Source: Eutrigla gurnardus
Lineage: Eukaryota > Chordata > Actinopteri > Perciformes > Triglidae
Assembly (NCBI GenBank): GCA_963514095.1
Contig: CAUPSS010000263.1
Location: 868,001-932,000 of the forward strand
Reading direction: 5' to 3'
DNA: 64,000 nucleotides
In this document: piece after piece, positions 12,266 through 20,072 of the stretch
Numbering within the stretch: the stretch's first letter is position 1
How the letters are laid out: each line of letters opens with the position of its first letter
Position numbers and translations under genes: made by a program
Notes under the pieces: model-generated
What the model saw: the letters and a program-made list of their open reading frames with translations, nothing else
What the model was told of the DNA's origin: nothing
Database searches by the model: none

Positions 12266-15118
12266 ATGTAAAGACAGATAGGTAACCAGTCTATCACAGG
12301 GAGACATGTAGAGACAGACAGGTGACCAGTCTATCACAGGGAGACATGTAGAGACAGACAGGTAACCAGTCTATCACAGGGAGACATGTAGAGACAGACT
12401 GGTAACCAGTCTATCACAGGGAGACATGTACAGACAGACAGGTAACCAGTCTATCACAGGGCTGACATGTAGAGACAGACAGGTAACCAGTCTATCACAG
12501 GGCTGACATGTAGAGACATACAGGTAACCAGTCTATCATAGGGCTGACATGTAGAGACAGACAGGTAACCAGTCTATCACATGGAGACATGTGGAGACAG
12601 ACAGGTAACCAGTCTATCACAGGGAGACATGTAGAGACAGACAGGTAACCAGTCTATCACAGGGAGACATGTAGAGACCGACAGGTAACCAGTCTATCAC
12701 AGGGGGACATGTAGAGACAGACAGGTAACCAGTCTATCATAGGGCTGACATGTAGAGACAGACAGGTGACCAGTCTATCACAGGGCTGACATGTAGAGAC
12801 AGACAGGTAACCAGTCTATCACAGGGAGACATGTAGAGACAGACAGGTAACCAGTCTATCACAGGGAGACATGTAGAGACAGACAGGTAATCAGTCTATC
12901 ACAGGGCTGACATGTAGAGACAGACAGGCAACCAGTCTATCACAGGGCTGACATGTAGAGACAGACAGGTAACCAGTCTATCACAGGGCCGACATGTAGA
13001 GACAGACAGGTAACCAGTCTATCACAGGGAGACATGTAGAGACAGACAGGTAACCAGTCTATCACAGGGAGACATGTAGAGACAGACAGGTAACCAGTCT
13101 ATCATGGGGCCGACATGTAGAGACAGACAGGTAACCAGTCTATCACAGGGAGACATGTATAGACAGACAGGTAACCAGTCTATCATGGGGCCGACATGTA
13201 GAGACAGACAGGTAACCAGTCTATCACAGGGAGACATGTAGAGACAGACAGGTAACCAGTCTATCACAGGGGGACATGTAGAGACAGACAGGTAACCAGT
13301 CTATCACAGGGAGACATGTAGAGACAGACAGGTAACCAGTCTATCACAGGGAGACATGTAGAGACAGACAGGTAACCAGTCTATCACAGGGGGACATGTA
13401 GAGACAGACAGGTAACCAGTCTATCACAGGGAGACATGTAGAGACAGACAGGTAACCAGTCTATCACAGGGAGACATGTAGAGACAGACAGGTAACCAGT
13501 CTATCACAGGGAGACATGTAAAGACAGACAGGTAACCAGTCTATCACAGGGAGACATGTAGAGACAGACAGGTAACCAGTCTATCACAGGGAGACATGTA
13601 GAGACAGACAGGTAACCAGTCTATCACAGGGAGACATGTACAGACAGACAGGTAACCAGTCTATCACAGGGCTGACATGTAGAGACAGACAGGTCACCAG
13701 TCTATCACAGGGCTGACATGTAGAGACAGACAGGTAACCAGTCTATCACAGGGCTGACATGTAGAGACAGACAGGTAACCAGTCTATCACAGGGAGACAT
13801 GTAGAGACAGACAGGTAACCAGTCTATCACAGGGAGACATGTACAGACAGACAGGTAACCAGTCTATCACAGGGCTGACATGTAGAGACAGACAGGTCAC
13901 CAGTCTATCACAGGGCTGACATGTAGAGACAGACAGGTAACCAGTCTATCATAGGGCTGACATGTAGAGACAGACAGGTAACCAGTCTATCACATGGAGA
14001 CATGTGGAGACAGACACGTAACCAGTCTATCACATGGAGACATGTAGAGACAGACAGGTAACCAGTCTATCACAGGGAGACATGTAGAGACAGACAGGTA
14101 ACCAGTCTATCACAGGGCCGACATGTAGAGACAGACAGGTAACCAGTCTATCACAGGGAGACATGTAGAGACAGACAGGTAACCAGTCTATCATGGGGCC
14201 GACATGTAGAGACAGACAGGTAACCAGTCTATCACAGGGAGACATGTAGAGACAGACAGGTAACCAGTCTATCACAGGGGGACATGTAGAGACAGACAGG
14301 TAACCAGTCTATCACAGGGAGACATGTAGAGACAGACAGGTAACCAGTCTATCACAGGGAGACATGTAGAGACAGACAGGTAACCAGTCTATCACAGGGG
14401 GACATGTAGAGACAGACAGGTAACCAGTCTATCACAGGGAGACATGTAGAGACAGACAGGTAACCAGTCTATCACAGGGAGACATGTAGAGACAGACAGG
14501 TAACCAGTCTATCACAGGGAGACATGTAAAGACAGACAGGTAACCAGTCTATCACAGGGAGACATGTAGAGACAGACAGGTGACCAGTCTATCACAGGGA
14601 GACATGTAGAGACAGACAGGTAACCAGTCTATCACAGGGCTGACATGTAGAGACAGACAGGTAACCAGTCTATCACAGGGAGACATGTAGAGACAGACAG
14701 GTAACCAGTCTATCACAGGGAGACATGTAGAGACAGACAGGTAACCAGTCTATCACAGGGCTGACATGTAGAGACAGACAGGTAACCAGTCTATCACAGG
14801 GAGACATGTAGAGACAGACAGGTAACCAGTCTATCACAGGGAGACATGTACAGACAGACAGGTAACCAATCTATCACATGGAGACATGTGGAGACATACA
14901 GGTAACCAGTCTATCACAGGGAGACATGTAGAGACAGACAGGTGACCAGTCTATCACAGGGAGACATGTAGAGACAGACAGGTGACCAGTCTATCACAGG
15001 GAGACATGTAGAGACCGACAGGTAACCAGTCTATCACAGGGCTGACATGTAGAGACAGACAGGTCACCAGTCTATCACAGGGCTGACATGTAGAGACAGA
15101 CAGGTAACCAGTCTATCA
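12266..15118. repeat. Terminal minisatellite block
   Basis: The block begins as a copy of the 1974-bp form but departs from it after about 13560. It then picks up the ggtcacc/acacgtaacc segment otherwise seen near 6680-6830. The last 300 bp before the telomeric junction hold singular variants (ccaatctatc, gagacatacagg, clustered ggtgacc). This is typical of the edge of an array, where homogenisation is weaker. Confidence 0.65.
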
Positions 15119-15134
15119 TAGGGTTAGGGTTAGG
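15119..15134 (+). repeat. Telomeric repeat at satellite junction
   Basis: The sequence TAGGGTTAGGGTTAGG is a perfect short vertebrate-type telomere run. It lies exactly where the minisatellite stops and the first composite unit starts. Several minisatellite units read tctatcatagggctgac, so TAGGG is common to both sides and the break point sits in microhomology. The G-rich strand is the + strand. Confidence 0.9.
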
Positions 15135-15349
15135 TATAGAGAAAGAACACATGGAGCTCCCCGCGTCGTCCAACGACTTCGCAGTTGAATGGAGCACCAA
15201 GGCATGGCACTGGCCGGCGCTTGTCGTTCAAGTCTCCCCAGCCAGCTGAACTTAGACCTGAGGAGTGAGTGAGGTGTTAAGGACAGGCATGGTGGTGGAA
15301 TGCTGAGGGTCAGACCACGTTATTGGATGTTGGCATCATACAAGAGGAG
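15133..15349 (+). repeat. CpG-rich module head (A type)
   Basis: Each A, B and D module opens with this roughly 215-bp head. It has many CpGs (ccccgcgtcgtc, ccggcgc) and two small inverted repeats: GTCGT/ACGAC around cca near 15167-15179 and cttg/caag around tcgtt near 15219-15231. The A form reads gaaagaacac and gcttgtcg; the B and D forms read gaaaggacac and gcatgtcg. These two differences type every module in the window. I do not recognise it as a known gene or transposon end. Confidence 0.7.
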
Positions 15350-15432
15350 TTAGGTTTAGGGTCAGGTGGTTAGGGTTAGGATTAGAGGTCAGGGTGATGG
15401 TTAGGATTAGAGGTCAGGGTTAGGAGTTAAGG
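15350..15432 (+). repeat. Degenerate telomere-like repeats in A
   Basis: This is a run of TTAGGG-related hexamers and heptamers (ttaggtttagggtcagg, ggttagggttagg, ggtcagggt, ggttaggatt). It is degenerate and uninterrupted, as in the interstitial telomeric DNA of subtelomeres. Equivalent runs follow the head in every A and B module (in copy 1's B at about 16861-16959) and in D (49629-49727). All are in the same orientation. Confidence 0.85.
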
Positions 15433-15840
15433 CTCCTCTGTGGCCCTCCAGCCGAGGAGCGGAGGAGGGGTGGGAGGGAGATGTGACGAAGTTCCCGAGA
15501 GGAATGTGAGGTGTGGAGTGTGAGGACCTAAGAAGCTAAACCAGAGATGAGGAGGGGTGATGTGGTTACATCAAGAACCCTCCCCCACCCGTTGAGGCGC
15601 CTCTGGGGCCCTACGCGCACCCTCCAGCCGAGGAGCGGAGGAGGGGCGGTAGGGCGATGTGACGTGAATGTGAGATGTGACATGTGAAGACCTAAGAAGC
15701 TAAACCAGAGATAAGGAGGGGTGATGTGGTTACATCAAGAACCCTCCCCCACCCGTTGAGGCGCCTCTGGGGCCCTACGCGCACCCTCCAGCCGAGGAGC
15801 GGAGGAGGGGCGGGAGGGCGTGAAATGTGACGGATGTGGT
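15433..15840 (+). repeat. GC-rich subrepeats, about 165 bp (A)
   Basis: Successive subrepeats start at 15433, 15598 and 15762, with periods near 165 and 164 bp; the third is partial. Each carries cctctgg, ggggccct or close forms, ccagccgaggagcggagg and aggggcggg or aggggcggt, followed by gatgtgacg, gacctaagaagctaa and a ccctccccc tract. CTCCTC and GAGGAG can pair as a stem. The ggggcggg motif resembles an Sp1/GC box. In B the matching starts are 16960, 17105 and 17262 (periods 145 and 157). In D only two starts remain, 49728 and 49873 (period 145). Confidence 0.85.
15433..15840 (+). promoter_or_regulatory. Candidate subtelomeric CpG promoter (hypothesis)
   Basis: These CpG-containing GC subrepeats with GC-box-like ggggcggg motifs lie next to telomere-like repeats. 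In mammals, CpG-rich subtelomeric tandem repeats act as promoters for telomeric repeat RNA (TERRA). The resemblance is one of composition and place, not of sequence. No TATA box or initiator stands out here. The evidence is weak, and nothing in the sequence proves transcription. Confidence 0.15.
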
Positions 15841-15860
15841 GAAGCAGTGGCTAGGTGAGC

Positions 15861-15890
15861 GTGCGTGTGTGTGTGTGCGCGTGTGTGTGT
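15861..15890 (+). repeat. GT/GC dinucleotide microsatellite
   Basis: An alternating gtgcgtgtgtgtgtgtgcgc-type tract sits just before the shared core block. It is alternating purine-pyrimidine and so could adopt Z-DNA. Its length separates the modules: it is longest in A, shorter in B (17361-17378) and reduced to gtgtgtgcg in D. The minus-strand translation of this tract gives the His-Thr-Arg runs of spurious open frames. Confidence 0.85.
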
Positions 15891-16021
15891 TCCAGGTCCG
15901 TAGTGAGGATGATGAGTAACAGATCCTGCCTTTCCAGATCCAGATGTCCCAGTCCGAGTCCCTCGTGCAGTGATTCCAGAAGAGCAGAGCAGTCATGATT
16001 GTGGTTTCCTGTTTGAGCTGC
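15891..16021 (+). repeat. Shared ~130-bp core block
   Basis: This block, from tccaggtccgtag to ttgagctgc, occurs four times in each A-B-C unit: 15891-16021 (A), 17379-17509 (B), 18168-18260 (C, lacking its left part) and 18897-19028 (C, second copy). It occurs once in each D unit (49982-50112). It is better conserved between modules than the flanking AT-rich DNA. It contains gtgaggatgatgagta, cagatccagatgtccc and gtccgagtccctcgtgcag. A decent polypyrimidine-AG (ctgcctttccag) lies inside. I could not assign it to a known SINE, tRNA or gene. Confidence 0.8.
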
Positions 16022-16140
16022 TTTTTCAACCTTTTGGAGGGAATTTACTTGAAGGATTGTTATAAAAATTAATTAAATAAATAATCAATTAAACACTCAA
16101 TTGAATAATGAATTAAATTAACCTAATGCCATAATCACTA
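16022..16140. repeat. AT-rich spacer in module A
   Basis: Low-complexity DNA of the type aattaattaaataaataatc follows the core block. It repeats in B 1488 bp further on, and in shortened form in D (50113-50220). No gene is seen. Confidence 0.6.
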
Positions 16141-16304
16141 CTCAGCAACCGTGCCGACCTGAAAACTGGAGCAACAGAGACGAGCTCTTCGCGGCAGCCG
16201 AGCTGACCACGGCCCAGATCCGACATGAACACCCAAGCAACAGAGATTACCTCTTCGCGGCAGCCAAGCTGACCACGGCTGGACGGTGTTTAACCGGAAG
16301 CTGA
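16122..16304 (+). other. Small open segment with 2 x 22-residue repeat
   Basis: A + strand frame is open from 16122 to the TGA at 16302-16304. It encodes two in-frame 22-residue repeats, from SNRDELFAAAELTTA (codons from 16170) and from SNRDYLFAAAKLTTA (from 16236). The DNA period is exactly 66 bp and the composition is GC-rich and CpG-rich, unlike the AT-rich flanks. There is no ATG in frame. The segment recurs in every B (copy 1: 17658-17789 for the two repeats) and D (50264-50398). Between A and D the 132-bp repeat part has five differences: three synonymous (cca/ccg, gct/gcc, tta/ttg) and two amino-acid changing (Glu/Lys, Cys/Arg), with no frameshift. It could be an old exon fragment or chance in a duplicated GC-rich sequence. 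I recognise no family. Confidence 0.25.
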
Positions 16305-16638
16305 ACAGGACGGAAAGTGCTGTATTAACTTAATAATAAATAAAATACACAATTGAATAATAAGCCAATTACTTAAATAACTCTCTTTTTGTTTTGTTGT
16401 CATTATTGTTGTTGTTGTCTTTCAGGTTGTTAAGGGTTAGTGTCTCTTCAGACCTGTTAAATAAATCCATTTTTGGTTTTGTTATTGGTTATTGTTGTCT
16501 TTAGGGTCGTTCAGTAGTTTTGTTCCTGTAAGCTTGTTGTCCTTTAGTTTTTTCAAATGTTGTCGGGATTGAGTTTTCCTGTTGAATAATTATATGATTT
16601 TGGACACATCATCAGTAGTGGATCCCAGGATCATTGGG
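16305..16638 (+). repeat. T/GT-rich end of truncated module A
   Basis: AT-rich DNA gives way to T- and GT-rich DNA (gttttgttgtcattattg, gttgttgttgtctttcag), then gacacatcatcagtagtgg and cccaggatcattggg, where the module stops. In D and C the matching sequence does not stop but runs on into cgtttcggcc. The same 3' truncation point is used in all A and B modules. No gene is seen. Confidence 0.8.
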
Positions 16639-16651
16639 TTAAGGTTAGGTA
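16636..16651 (+). repeat. Telomere-like A/B junction
   Basis: The truncated module end gatcattGGG is followed directly by TTAAGGTTAGG and then the next module head, tatagag. Where a C module follows instead, the junction is one hexamer longer (GGGTTAAGGTTAGGGTTAGG, for example 18124-18143). The hexamer difference is what makes B modules 1488 or 1494 bp long. Confidence 0.85.
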
Positions 16652-18141
16652 TAGAGAAAGGACACATGGAGCTCCCCGCGTCGTCCAACGACTTCGCAGT
16701 TGAATGGAGCACCAAGGCATGGCACTGGCCGGCGCATGTCGTTCAAGTCTCCCCCGCCAGATGAACTTAGACCTGAGGAGTGAGTGAGGCGTTGAGGACA
16801 GGCATGGTGGTGGAATACTGAGGGTCAGGACACGTTATTGGCTGTTGGCATCATACAAGAGGAGTTAGGTTTAGGGTCAGGTGGTTAGGATTAGGTATAG
16901 AGGTCAGGGTGATGGTTAGGGTAAGGGTTAGAGGTCAGGGTGAGGGATAGGAGTTAAGGCTCCTCTGGGGCCCTCTAGCCGAGGAGCGGAGGAGGGGCGG
17001 GAGGGCGATGTGACGAGAATGTGAGATGTGAAGACCTAAGAAGCTAAGCCAGAGATAAAGAGGGGTGATGTGTCTACATCAAGAACCCTCCCCGCCTGTC
17101 TAGGCTCCTCTGGGGCCCTACACGCACTCTCCAGCCGAGGAGCGGAGGAGGGGCGGGAGGGCGATGTGACGAGAATGTGAGATGTGAAGACCTAAGAAGC
17201 TAAACCAGAGATAAAGAGCGGTGATGTGTCTACATCAAGAACGCTCCCCCGCCCGTCTAGGCTCCTCTGGGGCCCTACGCGCTCCATCCAGCCGAGGAGC
17301 GGAGGAGGGGCGGGAGGGCGTGAACTGTGACGAATGTGGTGAAGCAGTGGCCAGGTGAGCGTGTGTGCGTGTGTGTGTTCCAGGTCCGTAGTGAGGATGA
17401 TGAGTAACAGATCCTGCCTTTCCAGATCCAGATGTCCCAGTCCGAGTCCCTCGTGCAGTGATTCCAGAAGAGCAGAGCAGTCATGATTGTGGTTTCCTGT
17501 TTGAGCTGCTTTTTCAACCTTTTGGAGGGAATTTACTTGAAGGATTGTTATAAAAATTAATTAAATAAATAATCAATTAAACACTCAATTGAATAATGAA
17601 TTAAATTAACCTAATGCCATAATCACTACTCAGCAACCGTGCCGACCTGAAAACTGGAGCAACAGAGACGAGCTCTTCGCGGCAGCCGAGCTGACCACGG
17701 CCCAGATCCGACATGAACACCCAAGCAACAGAGATTACCTCTTCGCGGCAGCCAAGCTGACCACGGCTGGACGGTGTTTAACCGGAAGCTGAACAGGACG
17801 GAAAGTGCTGTATTAACTTAATAATAAATAAAATACACAATTGAATAATAAGCCAATTACTTAAATAACTCTCTTTTTGTTTTGTTGTCATTATTGTTGT
17901 TGTTGTCTTTCAGGTTGTTAAGGGTTAGTGTCTCTTCAGACCTGTTAAATAAATCCATTTTTGGTTTTGTTATTGGTTATTGTTGTCTTTAGGGTCGTTC
18001 AGTAGTTTTGTTCCTGTAAGCTTGTTGTCCTTTAGTTTTTTCAAATGTTGTCGGGATTGAGTTTTCCTGTTGAATAATTATATGATTTTGGACACATCAT
18101 CAGTAGTGGATCCCAGGATCATTGGGTTAAGGTTAGGGTTA
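16648..18141 (+). repeat. Module B of copy 1
   Basis: B is a paralogue of A with the gaaaggacac head. Its telomere-like run is at about 16861-16959, its GC-rich subrepeats at 16960-17330, its core block at 17379-17509, its AT-rich spacer at 17510-17628, its open 2 x 22-residue segment at 17658-17792, and its T-rich end runs to about 18126. It matches A almost base for base from the core block to the truncation point, so that part was duplicated or homogenised more recently than the heads. No gene is supported. Confidence 0.9.
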
Positions 18142-18308
18142 GGTATAGAGGTCAGGGTGAGGGATAGAGATCCAGATCCAGATGTCCCAATCCGAGTCCC
18201 TCGTGCAGTGATTCCAGAAGAGCAGAGCAGCCATGATTGTGGTTTCCTGTTTGAACTGACTTTTAAGTCTTTTTGAAGGATTTTTCTTGAAAGAGATTTT
18301 AATGAAAT

Positions 18309-18352
18309 CTGTTATTATTATTATTATTATTATTATTATGCTTATTATTATT
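18309..18352 (+). repeat. TTA trinucleotide microsatellite
   Basis: About nine TTA repeats, a single tgc break, then further TTA units. It is present at the same length in every C module in the window and absent from D. Confidence 0.9.
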
Positions 18353-18475
18353 CTCGTTTTCTTTAAACTTGTTGTCCTTTAGTTTTTTCAAATGTTGGGA
18401 TTGAGTTTTCCTGTTGAATAATTATATGATTTCGGACACATCATCAGTAGTGGTCCCCGGGATCATTGGGCGTTT

Positions 18476-18585
18476 CGGCCATTTATCACTAGACACCCTC
18501 ACCCAGGGGTGGCCCTCCCCAGATTGATCAGTTCCGGAGAGTGTGTCTGTCTTATTGCCAATCAGGTGTTATTCTGCTTTTCCTT
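18476..18585 (+). other. C-module segment with CCAAT motif
   Basis: A mixed-composition stretch (cgtttcggccattt ... gtctgtcttattgccaatcagg) is shared by C and D (50718-50826) and lies just past the point where A and B are truncated. It contains a CCAAT-box sequence, gccaatcagg. In D the adjacent motif is a G8 run (ggggggggcc) where C has aggggtggcc. It is unique within each unit. I see no gene. Confidence 0.4.
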
Positions 18586-18800
18586 TTATCCAGAATTAAT
18601 CATTAAATAATTATTTATTTATTTATTTTTTATAGTTATTTATTAATTGATTTGTTTATTATTATATTATTTTATGATTATATTTTTTATATATTTTATT
18701 ATTATATTTTTATTTATTTATTATTATTTAGTAATTAATTATTTATTTATTTTTTATTATTTCATAAACGAATAATAGATAGTAGATAAATAAATAAGCC
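18586..18800. repeat. AT-rich low-complexity tract
   Basis: ATTT/TTAT-type low-complexity DNA of over 200 bp. D has a much shorter counterpart (about 50837-50920), so the tract expanded in C. No gene is seen. Confidence 0.9.
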
Positions 18801-19150
18801 GGGTTGGCGTTAGGCTTTCTGAATCCCATCCCTCCCCACCTGCAGGCCTGTGCAGGAGGGGCGGTAATGTTATGAAGAGTGGCCAGGTGAGTGTGTTCCA
18901 GGTCCGTAGTGAGGATGATGAGTAGCAGATCCTGCCTTTCCAGATCCAGATGTCCCAGTCCGAGTCCCTCGTGCAGTGATTTCAGAAGCGCCGAGCAGCC
19001 ATGATTGTGGTTTCCTGTTTGAACTGACGTTTTTCCTTCATATCCGGAATTAATCATTAATTAATTAATTAATTAATTATTATTTATCATTTCATAAATG
19101 AGTAACAGGTAGAAGATAAATAAATAAATAAGTCGGGTTGGTTTTAGGCT
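18793..19150 (+). repeat. 334-bp internal duplication in C
   Basis: The sequence aataagccgggttgg at 18793 returns as aataagtcgggttgg at 19127, 334 bp later. D has it once (near 50919). The extra segment in C holds cacctgcaggcctgtgcagg, a reduced GC-rich piece, gtggccaggtgagtg and a full core block (18897-19028). The simplest reading is insertion by recombination of a piece of an A/B-type module into the tail. Confidence 0.75.
19041..19080. repeat. TTAA tract with variable TTCA
   Basis: The tract is made of repeated TTAA. In copies 1-3 it reads catTAATTAATT; in copies 4-7 it gains 4 bp and reads cattcattcattaatt (near 35857, 39477, 43097 and 46717). This is a useful marker of which copies share descent. 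Confidence 0.85.
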
Positions 19151-19246
19151 TGCAGTCAGGTTATCATCAGTCTGGTGTTTAAACCTCATTTTTAACTGTA
19201 TATTTAATCTAATTTAAATTGACTTTAATTTAGATTTATTCAGTCT

Positions 19247-19260
19247 AGTATAAATAGGGG
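19247..19260 (+). promoter_or_regulatory. TATA-like motif in C tail
   Basis: The sequence agtataaatagggg matches a TATA-box consensus (TATAAATA followed by G-rich DNA). It is present in all C modules. In D the matching place reads tacaaacagggg, so the motif is lost or was never there. No transcript is implied by the sequence alone. Confidence 0.2.
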
Positions 19261-19402
19261 AGAAAAGCTAAATGGAGGTGAATACTTACCTACTGTTTAA
19301 ACCAGACCAGTTGTTAACACCGCTAGGTAGCCCCGGCCTGGCTGAACAGAGTTGAAGTCTGTTTATTCTCAATGATCCCCATGTGTCCCATACACCGCAC
19401 GA

Positions 19403-19417
19403 CCACCAGAGGATGCT
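19403..19417 (+). promoter_or_regulatory. CTCF-like motif (weak)
   Basis: The sequence CCACCAGAGGATGCT agrees with the core CTCF consensus CCACCAGGGGGCGCT at 12 of 15 positions. The D counterpart at 51215-51229, CCACCAGGAGATGCT, also agrees at 12 of 15 but with a different mismatch. CTCF is known to bind mammalian subtelomeres. The central GGC is not matched, so binding is doubtful. Confidence 0.15.
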
Positions 19418-19519
19418 GTTGATCCATGTCCACTCCAGTGCTTAGTTTCCTTAGGTCAAGTTCTGCAACGTTGATTACAGTCATGGTGCAAGCAGGAAAA
19501 ATTAGTTTTCTGTTATTTT

Positions 19520-20072
19520 TTGCAGTTGGTATAAAAGTATTCTTACTTTGTTGAGAGTAGTTTATTTAGCAGTGTAATTGAGGTTTTTTAAATCAACAAA
19601 TGGTGGTAAAATAAGGGGAAATTAGCGTTTTTGTTGTTTACCCAGCATGCTTTGCTGTTGAAATCTGCATTTTGGGAATAACTTGCTTTCTGAAGGTGCT
19701 AGAGGGTTAGAATCAACGCCCACTTGGTATTATGAGGTCCCGTGCATCCAATAGTGTCCGGCTCGTCCTCTTCAGGTTCACCAGAAGTACATTATTCATT
19801 GCAGTTGGTATAAAAGTATTCTTACTTTGTTGAGAGTAGTTTATTTAACAGTCTTAATGAGGTTTTTAATCATCAAATGGTGGTAAAATAAGGAGAAATG
19901 AGCGTTTTTGTTATTTACCCAGCATGCTTTGCTGTTAAAATGTGTGTTTTGGGAATAACTTGCCTTCTGAAGGTGCTAGAGGGTTCAGATCAAAGCCAAC
20001 TTGATATTATGAGGTCCCGTGCATCCAGGAGTGTCCGGCTCGTCCTCTTCAGGTTCACCAGAAGTACATATA
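19520..20072 (+). repeat. Two 279-bp tail subrepeats in C
   Basis: The tail holds two tandem subrepeats starting ttgcagttggtataaaag at 19520 and 19799. Each goes on with tactttgttgagagtag, acccagcatgctttgctg, gaaggtgctagaggg and cctcttcaggttcaccag. They have diverged by scattered substitutions and small indels. D has the same pair with a 275-bp period (51331 and 51606). The 67-codon + strand frame starting at 19898 lies inside the second subrepeat. It has no match I recognise, so I do not call it a gene. Confidence 0.85.

Larger units (their letters stand above)
1..15118. repeat. 40/41-bp minisatellite array
   Basis: A continuous head-to-tail tandem repeat fills the first 15.1 kb and runs off the left edge. 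The usual unit is 40 bp and contains catgtagagacagacagg followed by taaccagtctatcacaggg. A 41-bp form carries ggctgac, ggccgac or similar in place of ggagac at the unit join. Dividing length by period gives about 370 units. Point variants recur (ggtgacc, ggtcacc, ggcaacc, ggtaatc, gtacag, gtatag, gagaccg, catggag) and mark higher-order structure. The + strand is purine-rich, about 65% in the consensus unit. Nearly every unit has a BstEII-type GGTNACC core. I see no unique spacers, no gene, and no interruption by another element. The short open frames on the minus strand arise because one 40-bp plus one 41-bp unit makes 81 bp, which is divisible by three. The family is not one I can name. Confidence 0.97.

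Noticed and set aside
757..14275. Minus-strand open frames of about 68-81 codons in the minisatellite (repeating MIDWLPVCLYMS-type peptide)
   Set aside because: They arise because a 40-bp plus a 41-bp unit keeps frame at 81 bp. They end wherever two like units meet, and they have no domain, no codon signal and no conserved start context.
1..15118. CRISPR array
   Set aside because: There are repeats of about 40 bp but no unique spacers between them. The whole length is repeat, and the context is eukaryotic subtelomere.
15775..16029. Minus-strand frame of 84 codons in module A and relatives in B and D (80 and 81 codons)
   Set aside because: It is antisense to the core block, the GT microsatellite and the GC-rich subrepeats. 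The ends vary with microsatellite length, and no domain is seen. Its recurrence only reflects the DNA repeat.
18743..19057. Minus-strand frame of 104 codons in module C
   Set aside because: Its C-terminal end is translated AT-rich low-complexity DNA, its middle is antisense core block, and D has no equivalent. I see no coding signal.
19281..19295. U1 snRNA gene suggested by atacttacct
   Set aside because: Only the first ten bases agree with the U1 5' end. The rest of U1 (ggcaggggag and the stem-loops) is absent.
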